Source of the DNA: Acidobacteriota bacterium
Lineage (GTDB): Bacteria; Acidobacteriota; Blastocatellia; Pyrinomonadales; Pyrinomonadaceae
Direction of reading: 5' to 3'
Assembly: GCA_019639155.1 (NCBI GenBank)
Contig: JAHBSJ010000003.1
Coordinates: 124,001-188,000 of the forward strand
DNA length: 64,000 bases
Shown here: positions 53,601 to 61,300 of the stretch, piece after piece
Layout: each line of letters begins with the position of its first letter
Position numbering within the stretch: the stretch's first letter is position 1
Program-made: the position numbers and the translations under genes
Notes under the pieces: model-generated
Seen by the model: the letters and a program-made list of their open reading frames with translations, nothing else
What the model was told of the DNA's origin: nothing
Database searches by the model: none

Positions 53601-55661
53601 GATGGAGATGCCATATCCGCCCACGCCGGGCTCTTCGGGATCGTCCTGAGCAAAACGAAAACTATTGATCGCCAGACCGCGGATCGTGCAATTTGCAGCA
53701 TTGATATTTAGTCCATTCTCACCGTCGCCGGTCTGGTCGCCTCGGATCTCGATCACGGGAGAACCTGCATATCCCGGCTGAGTCGTTCCGTCGATGGTCA
53801 CTGCTTTGGTTATTGTGGGTAAAGCGGTTTGGGGTTGGATCAAGGCCGGGCCGCCCGGGATGTTGAACCTGATTGTGTGAACGCCCGGATTGAGGTTTGC
53901 CTCCTCGATCGCATCACGAAGCGAACACGTTTCACCGCAAAAGCCATTATCTTCATCATCGGCGGTCGTTACTACATAAGTCGCCGTTGGAGCGGTCGCT
54001 AAGACGTAAGGCGAGATCGCCCCCTCAATAAGGACTACAAGATCCGTCAGTGCATCTTCATTGAGCCGCATCGGGAGAATGGCGGTTGGCGCTGATGATA
54101 ATTCAAACGAGACGAAAGTATCGTTTGAAACCGACCGTTTATTACGGGGATCTTCTTGGGTCGCCACATGGATCTTATTGGTTCCTTGGTCAATTAAGGC
54201 GATCTCATCGCGGCCGGAATCTGAAACTCTAACACGGATAATTTTCGGCGACCAGCCTCCCGAAGCGTTCGCCAAGCGGCCATCGCGGACGATTTCTTTC
54301 AGTTCCCATCGCGACAGGTTAGCCGCTCTTTTTGGAGATACTGCTCGTAAAAAGTTTTCAACGGTCCTTCTTTTATCCTGTTGAGCTAATGTCCCGCTGA
54401 TGCCCGCGAATTCCGTCTTTTCCACATTTTCACGCCCATCTTGTGCTGAAGACGTTTGGGTTAGCGGCTTCATTAAGCCATTTTCAAATCTGCGTAATTC
54501 TGCGACCGGATCGTCACCGTCGCCGGCGACAGCCCTCTCTTTGAACAAATTGTATTTTGCAAACTGCTGCCCAATGCCCCTAGATGGAGCAGCCTCATTC
54601 TTGCCGACAAATTCCGGAGAAACCTGTTTAGTGTCCTCGCGGGTGTCGACGGGATCGTCCAGCGTATAGATCACACCTGTTCGAGAAAGCATCGCGAGGT
54701 CTTGGCCGCGGTTTTCAGTGAGATCGCCAACCGCCAGACTGGCAATATCAAAAGGCATCGTACGCGTTTGAACAATTGGTTCGGGCCTCCGAATGTCGTA
54801 ACCTTCGAGCCTGTCCCAAGGCGAGACGTGGCCGCGGCCGCGGATCACCGTCAATTTGTTACCGGATGCGGCGGCGATATCCCCATAAAAATCCGTATCC
54901 AAATGTCCGACTGCGAGACTCATAGCGGGTGAGGCAAGTCTGATCAACTCGGGAGCTTTTTCGAACGCGCCGCCGGGAGTTTCGAATACTGCAACGAGAT
55001 GTCCGCCCTTATTGCTGAAAGCGACAGCAAGATCCAATTGGCCATCGGCACGGCCGATCTCGCCGGAGGTGAAGGCAGTTATCGATCCACCAAGCGGATA
55101 CGCGACGGGTTGGCTGAAATGGCCGTTGCCGCCGCCGGCAGCGATATAAACTCGGCTGTCGCCGTATTTTATTGCGACAATGTCGAGCAAGCCGTCCGCG
55201 GAAACATCACCGACCGCTATCTCGTCAGGAGCGATCGGAAACGCAGAGGAGCGATGGCTGTAAATGAATGGCTCGTCGGTGTGCGTATTTTCTGCGCGGC
55301 GACGCTGAGCTTCTGGTGAATTCGGAAAAATGGTATCGATATTGCCCTTGAAAACGATAATACCGCCGCCGGCATCTACAGCGATAAGATCAGGAACGCC
55401 GTCGGAATCGACGTCACCGCTGCCTATAGTCTTTAGCGGTGCACCGCCTGCAACCCCTTCCGGCAAAGAGATAGTTTTGCCGTCGTCGAAGTTTACATGT
55501 GGGTTGCCAACTCCCTTTGCGTTGATCTTGATATCCGCAATTTCGTCTCTTTGCGGTGCCGTTTCCACGGTTATTTCGTAAACTGCGGCTGAGCTGACGG
55601 CGATGAAAAGAACGAAAGCACATTTCGAGAAAAGGCCTGTTTTGAGCATTATTTTCGACAT
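47613..55661 (-). CDS. Giant secreted beta-helix protein, copy 2
   Basis: About 2682 residues from the ATG at 55661 (another at 55649 corresponds to the copy 1 start). Same order as copy 1: signal or anchor (LFSKCAFVLFIAVSSAAVYE), FG-GAP/VCBS-like repeats about 60-370 (IGSGDVDSDGVPDLIAVDAG, AVGDVSADGLLDIVAIKYG), CSLREA-type segments near 570 (FCGETCSLRDAIEEANL) and 1415 (TPDEQCSLRAAIETTNA), beta-helix arrays to about 2500 and the C-terminal carboxypeptidase-regulatory-like domain. Repeat content differs from copy 1 in the second helix, while the C-terminus is almost the same. Divergent from the sigma/kinase pair, 126 bases apart. Function unproven; extracellular. Confidence 0.88.
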   Translation of the reverse strand: MSKIMLKTGLFSKCAFVLFIAVSSAAVYEITVETAPQRDEIADIKINAKGVGNPHVNFDDGKTISLPEGVAGGAPLKTIGSGDVDSDGVPDLIAVDAGGGIIVFKGNIDTIFPNSPEAQRRRAENTHTDEPFIYSHRSSAFPIAPDEIAVGDVSADGLLDIVAIKYGDSRVYIAAGGGNGHFSQPVAYPLGGSITAFTSGEIGRADGQLDLAVAFSNKGGHLVAVFETPGGAFEKAPELIRLASPAMSLAVGHLDTDFYGDIAAASGNKLTVIRGRGHVSPWDRLEGYDIRRPEPIVQTRTMPFDIASLAVGDLTENRGQDLAMLSRTGVIYTLDDPVDTREDTKQVSPEFVGKNEAAPSRGIGQQFAKYNLFKERAVAGDGDDPVAELRRFENGLMKPLTQTSSAQDGRENVEKTEFAGISGTLAQQDKRRTVENFLRAVSPKRAANLSRWELKEIVRDGRLANASGGWSPKIIRVRVSDSGRDEIALIDQGTNKIHVATQEDPRNKRSVSNDTFVSFELSSAPTAILPMRLNEDALTDLVVLIEGAISPYVLATAPTATYVVTTADDEDNGFCGETCSLRDAIEEANLNPGVHTIRFNIPGGPALIQPQTALPTITKAVTIDGTTQPGYAGSPVIEIRGDQTGDGENGLNINAANCTIRGLAINSFRFAQDDPEEPGVGGYGISIFNFIGQTTAQFNIIEANYLGTDRTGSLDRGNEMAGLYIYDSDFNIVGGSASFQRNVMSGNGNGEVVGGNRFGAGLSIVAANNNLVIGNYVGLAANGSSALPNSVGIRVLGKNNTIGSDGVGTGNVVSGNRHLFAPTTTSQGWCGGVGILDESLIDPKTSEWLTELNNYRGNRVGTNASGTSAVSNCSTGLKTSPRNSSFIGSVTSSGRNIVSGNRNGGIVCSPFMPFEFYPYNLVPTLNTDGATVPEGFCRITGNNAGTDITGNTAIPNNHDSIVLANTNGVFLFSPAGGIGILNTNTLSDIGAVNGTSASGCTGFCNLSSGNRAANPSALLDDGIAGIVRRGGGDVSIYKNYVGTNVNGTAALGNQNGIQFEGMTYVGNVLDPNTTPISLGNLVSGNTSTASGAGVGIRGDSGFLNVIQGNLIGTDRNGASAIPNSSGMILGSATGATIIGGEHPVAGNVISGNAGAGIDMTLGPSAATRNNRIGVGVNGEPLGNSGDGIIIRSNFEYIGAEGAGNIIANNGGNGILILIGTTLSVGNQIRFNSIYNNGGLGIDLSADNTPPREGDGVTPNDCEDPDTGPNMLQNYPVLTAPVFNGDGTVTVGGAFDSTPSTTFTVDFYSNTTADPSNYGEGETHIGSTSVTTGPNGRTSVLFNSTVPVAPGRKITATATDPNGNTSEFSCFAGECSLTGGLTEGSEIDQILGSGCQIGFVVNINTDESDPNPADGICDVDLSTPDEQCSLRAAIETTNAVAGTDFINFAIPGAGPHTITLNSELPIVAETVIIAASTQPGFSGTPLIEITGGGTIATGLQFAPGGSGSSVSSISFTRITSAIVSVANDIRVSHSYFGIAPDGSGAGTTTEQEFGVAIRGSNSEIGPGNYFGNHAYAVGIEDGANNKIFGNRLGIGPNSTTAIPNLIGILLRNSDSNEIGDGTAQGANIIAGNLGAALDIQNGSELNEVAGNFIGVSFDNGGQPVTYNRKTGILLRAAATKNKIRANTIGGHKQDDSSAGVLIDATAADENEVLSNFVGMTPDTFLDIGNRNGVVVFADKQKVVGNRVGYTSEAGILVAVPPDSPNTEVTQNEIELNQIGVSIQGDAYPNEKFGVLLNGQATSNLIKRNVIGNNGLFGIIAANGADLNTFEENVVGFIFNGIDHVNPGGIWLRNVSNNIVTKNAVTKNPIGILLGTNIGFGNTTPPDATGYFTTKRDGTPTQSSGNRLSGNVVRDSSVGIAVGDNTVGNFVGPDDGDFNVVLGSSGSELGVGILVGTLDAGASPSVLARQNTIQRNVIGFDPQTQTANGNVIGMMITGAVENLIGGATDANANYIVASTQDGLIATDRADDNTLRINKVGVAPNGLPIGNGGNGIVVEDGATNTVIESGSEKPGVMKDGSSVPSGTVIVGSGLNGIVIRTGAIGTKIRSVLVEGNQGNGIVVESSDGTVIGPSSKLQSVRVTGNTVNGIFVKTGALATKILKTLVENNESAGIAVENAQQTEIGSDKGIDDGNIISENQEAGIRLVNSVGGLLNSNTVIRNGGPGVHAYRSSFFTIQQNAIGIIRDADVPDSGNQGAGILLEESPGNTVGGTVNSMFNQIGKNLQSAIHILNTHQNSNPLVETGSVGPTVIEGNLLGGRTSSFGGIANRASNAIGIHIQNSSRVRIGGLSSTSGNSVVANNGFGVRLSGGLTSLVSIANNAIGAIADHHGTATEPMGNGSDGVHVEDGAGNNSIGGEEQPRGLREGNSSAPNIIATNGGSGITLAMNAGDGNRFLGNSIFGNAVRGINIGSGGLIPNDPGDPDEGPNRLQNYPQILSRQIVGGELIVSFVVDTAPANANYGTSGLEVAFYKADGSGQGEKYLGSGFYTAADYKGGLMAVKTVNLGSMVLLGIKPNDPITATATDADGNTSEFTPPLGPTSAGVTISGRVLTTAGVAIRGTTVTITDENGVVRSAVTSSLGYYEFEGVQAGRTYVVTAVSRRYRFTPRIVNIADPISDLDLMALE

Positions 55662-55751
55662 CTGAATTAGAAAAAGGGGACTCCTTAGTATGGTTTTGCG
55701 GAAATCGTGTACCAAAAGTGACAAGTCCTCGGCGAAAAAGACAAAAAGGGC

Positions 55752-55757
55752 TATAAT
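55752..55757 (+). promoter_or_regulatory. Candidate -10 (TATAAT) of the sigma/kinase pair
   Basis: TATAAT in GGGCTATAATCAAGC, 30 bases before the sigma ATG. The same block, with one change in the hexamer, stands ahead of the sigma remnant at 47440. I see no TTGACA at the right spacing, so an unusual or activator-dependent -35 is possible. Confidence 0.5.
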
Positions 55758-55787
55758 CAAGCGAAAAGGCCGACATTTTAGTGTTTG

Positions 55788-56354
55788 ATGGACAGTGCGG
55801 ATAAAAGGGAGATCACGAGGTTCCTTGTTGACTGGAGGAACGGCGATGGTGCAGCGCGCGACGAACTGCTCTCGGCGGTATATGACGAACTGCGTCGGCG
55901 TGCGGGCAAGATCATGGCAAGCGAACGCACAGGACATACCTTACAGCCCACTGCTCTTGTACACGAAGCGTTAATGCGGTTCGAGCGATCAATGCCGGAA
56001 TCAATAGATAACCGGCTGCATTTCTACGCGCTTGTTTCGAGAATAATGCGGCAGTTGCTAATAGATCACGCCCGGACACGCAGCGCCGACAAGCGAGGCG
56101 GAAAGAGCCTGAATTTTTCGCTCTCCGATCTCGACGCACCGGTCGAGGATCGGGCCGCGTCGATCGTCGCGCTGAATGAGGCTATCAATGTACTGGAAAA
56201 GGAGGACGCGCGACTGGCGACAGTTGTAGAGATGAGGTTCTTCGGCGGAATGAGCAACGCCGAGATCGCCGAGGCTTTGGACATCTCAGAACGAACGGTC
56301 ATTCGCGAATGGCACTCGGCCAGGCTGTGGCTTTACAACTATCTATCCGAATGA
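55788..56354 (+). CDS. Small sigma-70 family factor (ECF-like, TIGR02999-type)
   Basis: About 188 residues from the ATG at 55788 (a TTG one codon earlier is less likely). The pattern MDSADKREITRFLVDWRNGD, AVYDELRRRAGKIMASERTG, then HTLQPTALVHEALMRFE and the helix-turn-helix MRFFGGMSNAEIAEALDISE with RTVIREWHSARLWL is that of the acidobacterial/planctomycetal sigma group usually named TIGR02999. It should recruit RNA polymerase to a dedicated promoter set. Such genes are often followed by a Ser/Thr kinase, as here (57 bases downstream). A plausible target is the divergent giant gene, but that is inferred. Confidence 0.9.
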   Translation: MDSADKREITRFLVDWRNGDGAARDELLSAVYDELRRRAGKIMASERTGHTLQPTALVHEALMRFERSMPESIDNRLHFYALVSRIMRQLLIDHARTRSADKRGGKSLNFSLSDLDAPVEDRAASIVALNEAINVLEKEDARLATVVEMRFFGGMSNAEIAEALDISERTVIREWHSARLWLYNYLSE

Positions 56355-56411
56355 TCGACGAGTGTCAGCTTTCGTTGACGAATTTCGCATTAGCTTGGTG
56401 GGGATAATTTT

Positions 56412-58319
56412 GTGACGATCCGACCAACCGAGAACGGCCAGCTTAGAGAGATAATCTGCGACGCACTTGAACTTCATCCATCGGTACGCGGAGATTTCAT
56501 TTCCTCCTTGGGGCTTGCCCCTGATACGGCGGCCAAGGCTGAAGAACTACTTGCGAACTACAGTCGGATCGATGGTTTTTTGACCGTTGATGCCGCCGAC
56601 TATGTTCCGGACCTGTTTGCAGACGAAGACCTGACAGGCAAGGTGATCGGTCCATATAAGATCGTGTCGCCGATAGGTCGCGGCGGCATGGGTCACGTCT
56701 ATAAGGCGGAGCGGATCGACGGAAAGTTCGATCAGACGGTCGCGGTAAAGTTCCTTCGCACAGGTTTTTCCTCTTCAGATCTGATGCTCGCATTTGACCG
56801 CGAGGTTAGGATACAGTCAAGACTCAATCATCCCTGCATCGCTTCGGTTTACGATACGGGCGTTCTAAATGCGGTTCCTTATGTCGTAATGGAATACGTC
56901 GAAGGCGTACCCATAGACGAGTATTGTGATTCGAAAGCCCTTTCTCTTAGTTCAAGGCTGAAGCTTTTCAATAAGGTTTGTGATGCGGTCGCGTTCGCGC
57001 ACCAAAATCTGGTTATCCATCGCGACATCAAACCCGCCAATGTGCTGGTTACAAACAACGGCCAGGTCAAGTTGCTCGATTTCGGCATAGCGGCACTTGA
57101 AGGAATGTCGAACGAGCGTCCGTTAAGAGCGTACACGCCGGGATATTCGAGCCCCGCAAGCAGCGTCGATGATAATTCAACCGCTGTAGACATATACTCG
57201 CTCGGAGCGGTCTTGCGGCGACTGATCGGTGACGAAGTTCCGAATGACCTCGCCAGCATTGTCTCAATGTCGACCGCAGACGATCCTGCAACTAGATACA
57301 GAACAGCTGAGAGTTTTGCAGCGGACATTTGGCGGTTTATCGACGGGCTGCCCGTTGGGGCGTACGACGGGGCTTTAGGCTATCGGCTTTCAAAACTGTG
57401 GGCTCGGAATAAACTGCTGGTCTCGGCCGCCTTGCTGATCGCTATTAGCCTCGCTCTCGGCGGTGTCGTTTCGTTGTGGCAGGCAGGTGTCGCCCGTGCG
57501 GAATCAGCTGCGGCTAGCGATGCAAGATCTGTTGCAGAATCAAATCTCTTAAAGGCTGACGAAGAAAAGCGAAGATCCGAAAAGATAAACAAGTTCATGT
57601 TTCGCGTGCTGAGCTATGCAAATCCCCAATGGTATGCTCTCGGCTACCGAACTCAGGGACAAGCGGCGGTTTATGATGTTATGGTCGAGATGGGAGAGAG
57701 CATTGATAGAGAATTTGCAGAAGAGCCGGACGTCGCTGCTGAATTGCATCATCGGTTCGCAGAGGTATTCCTGAATAAAGCAGTACCCGGCGCCGAGGAA
57801 CTTTCAAAAAAACATATTTCCCGAGCCTATGATCTTAGGAGGTCCTATCACGGTGAACGGAATGCTCTGGTGGCGAAAGACATGCTGTACATGTACTACA
57901 ACGGGATTACGGACGGACGGCCACATCACGAATTCCTCGCAGATGCCATTACCATGATGCGCGAGACCGCACCTAATGATGTCAATCTTGCGTACATGAT
58001 CGAGGTGATCGTTTCATATTTCGTCACCCCGGGCTATAACGCTGAGCGTGCCGCGTTCGGGGCATCGAAGGTCGGTCCGCGGCAGGGCGAAGGCGTCTGG
58101 GACTGGGCTGAAAGGATTGCCGTCGAAGCGGATACGATCTTCAAAGCGAATTACGCCGAAAGAAACTTGGCCATCATCAATAACGACTGCCGCATCGCAC
58201 TCATCCGAAAGAAAAAGGGGCGACGCGACCCGAATTCTATATACGCGGCGGCCTGCCGCGAATTGAGAGGCATCGACAATCCGGGTCTGCAGAAAGAGAT
58301 CGATACTCTATTTGAATGA
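56412..58319 (+). CDS. Membrane Ser/Thr protein kinase partner of the sigma factor
   Basis: About 635 residues from a GTG at 56412. The N-terminal 70 residues are the helical region seen in sigma-linked kinases. The kinase domain spans about 75-310: PIGRGGMGHVYKAERI, VAVKFLRTG, NLVIHRDIKPANVLVTNN, VKLLDFGIAAL. The activation end reads TPGYSSPASS, so the APE-type glutamate is replaced by Ala and the segment is short, which may alter regulation. A single membrane helix (LLVSAALLIAISLALGGVVS) lies near 337-358, followed by a degenerate TPR-like C-terminal region probably outside the membrane. Partner and substrate unknown; genetically tied to the sigma factor and the giant proteins. Confidence 0.87.
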   Translation: MTIRPTENGQLREIICDALELHPSVRGDFISSLGLAPDTAAKAEELLANYSRIDGFLTVDAADYVPDLFADEDLTGKVIGPYKIVSPIGRGGMGHVYKAERIDGKFDQTVAVKFLRTGFSSSDLMLAFDREVRIQSRLNHPCIASVYDTGVLNAVPYVVMEYVEGVPIDEYCDSKALSLSSRLKLFNKVCDAVAFAHQNLVIHRDIKPANVLVTNNGQVKLLDFGIAALEGMSNERPLRAYTPGYSSPASSVDDNSTAVDIYSLGAVLRRLIGDEVPNDLASIVSMSTADDPATRYRTAESFAADIWRFIDGLPVGAYDGALGYRLSKLWARNKLLVSAALLIAISLALGGVVSLWQAGVARAESAAASDARSVAESNLLKADEEKRRSEKINKFMFRVLSYANPQWYALGYRTQGQAAVYDVMVEMGESIDREFAEEPDVAAELHHRFAEVFLNKAVPGAEELSKKHISRAYDLRRSYHGERNALVAKDMLYMYYNGITDGRPHHEFLADAITMMRETAPNDVNLAYMIEVIVSYFVTPGYNAERAAFGASKVGPRQGEGVWDWAERIAVEADTIFKANYAERNLAIINNDCRIALIRKKKGRRDPNSIYAAACRELRGIDNPGLQKEIDTLFE

Positions 58320-58331
58320 TCTCGACCTTTT

Positions 58332-61300
58332 CTATTCCAACGCGATCAGATCGAGGTCTGAGATCGGATCAGCGACGCTGACGATGCGCGGTGTGAAGCG
58401 GTATCTTCGCGAGACCGCGGTCACGACGTAGGTGCGTCCGGCGGCGATGCCTTCGAACGCGTAGTATCCGAGCGAACTCGTAACCGCCGTTCTGACGACG
58501 CCGTTGTCATCGGTCATAGTAACGGTCGTCCCACGTATCGCAACACCGGCTGCGGTCAGAACGCGTCCCGAAACAGACACGCCCGCAGATGTCGGGCCGA
58601 GCGTCGGAGAGAACTCTGATGTGTTGCCGTCCGCATCTGTCGCGGTAGATGTAACGCGGTCTGTCGGCGTGTAACCCAATACATCGATATCGCCGAGATT
58701 TACGCTTTTGACCGTCGGTGCCAGTCCGTTGTAGTCCGCCTCGGTATAATAGGTACTGCCGAGGAATATCTCGCCCTCGCCGTTTATGTCGGCCTTGAAG
58801 AACTCAATGTAGATGCCATCGGTGCCGTAATTGGAATTGCCGGGCAACGAATCCATGAAATAACTGACGACCAGCTCATTGTTCGAGATCTGCGACGACA
58901 TGATCGTCGGATAGTTCTGCAGCCGGTTCGGACCTTCGTCGGCATCGAGCGGGTCGTTTATCGTGAACCCATCGCCGCCGAGGTCGATGCCTAGACCAAC
59001 GTTCCCGAAAATGCTGTTCGGGTCGAGATTGTTGCCTGAGCCTGCGGTCGGCGTCAGATTGATGCCGGCACCGCCGTTGTTGCGGATGGTGTTGCCTTGC
59101 CCCGAATTCGGACCGCCGACGTTATTCGTATTTGCACCATTGTCTATATTCACGCCGTGGCTGACATTTTCGGCGATTATGTTGCCGCGGACGTTGTTAA
59201 GACGAGTCGCCGGGCCTGCAAGTACGACGCCTTCTTCGCCATTCACCGCAACAAAATTCTGAGTTACCGAGTTGTTGTTCGATTCGTCCAGATCGATGCC
59301 CTTGCCGTTGTTTGCCTCGACGCGGTTGTTTTGGAGAACGTGAAGAGCCTCGTGCCGACTAACGTTCGAGATACCGTCGTGGGCGTTGAACGATATCTCG
59401 TTGCCTGTCACAAACACCTGTGCCCCGGCCGGAAATTGCCCTGTAGATGCCGTGATCTTGATCCCGGAAAGGTCATTATCAAAAATGCGGTTCCCGGTTC
59501 CGGGGGTCGCACTGCCGATCCGTGTATTTGGCGCGTCAACGATCAAAATGCCGTTTCCGCCATTACCAAGCGTACTGCCGCGAAGACGTTTTCGCTCGAG
59601 AAGAGGCGCGTTCGGTTCCGTGCCGATGTCGTTCGATTCGATCTTGTTGTTTTGCGACATTGCACTGATTATCTTGATAGCATTTGCGGCGTTGCGGATC
59701 AGGGAATTTCCTTTTCCGGGCGATCCAATGACGTTGTCCGAAGAATCAATTATCTCGATGCCGTCGCCATCGTTGCTTGTGATGGTCGAATTAACGACCT
59801 CAACTTCGGACGAGCCGTTAACTATCGAAATGCCGCTCTCGCCGTTGAAGCCCGATACAACGCCGCCTGCATCATTTCCTACGCGAACGCCTATAGAATT
59901 TTCTATGCGAATGCCCGAAAAGATATTGCCGATGTTCTGCGTGATGCCCGAAATTTGATCGATTACAGCACCGATAGAATTACGCACGATCTTCACGGAC
60001 TGTTCGGGATTGCCCGAGGTCCCTGCGCCAACGACTTTGATGCCGTGCCCGCCGTTGTTTCCGATGATGTTCGTCGTTGTGCCTGTTTCGCCGCCGATCT
60101 GTGTTCCGGGAGCATTGCCGACAAGAATTCCATCGCCGAAATTTCCGATGACCGTCGAATTCTCAACCTTGATCTCCGATGAACCTGAATCGATCCTGAC
60201 GCCGGTCTGGCCGTTAAAACCGACCAGTGGGCCGCCGTCCTCGGTGCCAATGCGGACGCGATTCGAGTTTTGGATCCTGATCCCTGATTGGATGTTGGCT
60301 ATGTTTACAGGCTCGCCGGTTTTCGGGTCGATAAAGGTGCCAATCTTATTGCGGAGAGCCTTTGCAAAGCGTTCCGGCGAGAACGGGCCGGATACATCCA
60401 TGAAACGAAGGCCGTTAAGCTTATTGCGGCCGATAGTATTCGCGGTCGCATCGGACGTGCCGCCGATCTGAGTGCCGGGCGCGTTCCCGACAAGGATGCC
60501 ATCGCCTTCATTTTCGAGAATTGTAGAATTTTCGACCGTAATGTCGGTCGAATCGGAATCGATGGTGACGCCGTTCTGACCGTTGAACCCCGAAAGCATA
60601 CCGCCGGCGCTCGTGCCCACCACCACACCGACCGAGTTTTCGATCATAACGCCCGAGAGCGAGTTGCCGATGTTCTGAATAGAGCCTGTCAGGCTTTCGC
60701 CAAATGCTCCGATAGCATTCCTCATGATCTTTACAGCTAAGGCGTTGGTCGCAGGCACAGTGACTCCCGACACCTTGACGCCGTGGCCATTATTATTGCC
60801 GATGACGTTCTTTGCTGTTGCGATGGCTCCGCCGATCTCGGTGCCGGGGGCGTTACCGACCACGATGCCGTCGGAAAGATTGGCAGACACGAATGCTTTC
60901 TTTATCTTCGCTCCAACGGAACCTGACATTATCGAGATGCCTTTGGCTGCATTGTTGACCACCGCAACGCCGCTCGGCACCGTATTTCCGGGAGGCGGCG
61001 GCTGGGGTTCAGAATCACCGCCTTCGATCACGGTATCTGTCGAACCGCTTTCAATTAGGATGCCGTTACCGCCGTTACCCGCCGGTATGCCATTAGGGGC
61101 AACGCCGATCTTGTTTATTCTGATCGTGTTCTCGGTAGTGCGATCTGCAGCGACCAGACCGTCCTGTGAGCTTCCGCAGATGAACACTGCGTTTTCTTCG
61201 GTCGCTCCCCCGATGATGTTCTGGAATGCACCGGAGATCTTCATCCCGACACGGTTGCCGCTGATCGCCAGATTTCTGGGATTGAAGCCCAACATCGTTC

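Noticed and set aside
59097..60182. A 361-residue open frame antisense to giant copy 3, and many similar long frames antisense to copies 1 and 2
   Set aside because: They mirror the repeated Gly/Asn/Ile codons of the giant genes on the other strand, have low-complexity repetitive composition and no family features. They are shadows of the real genes.
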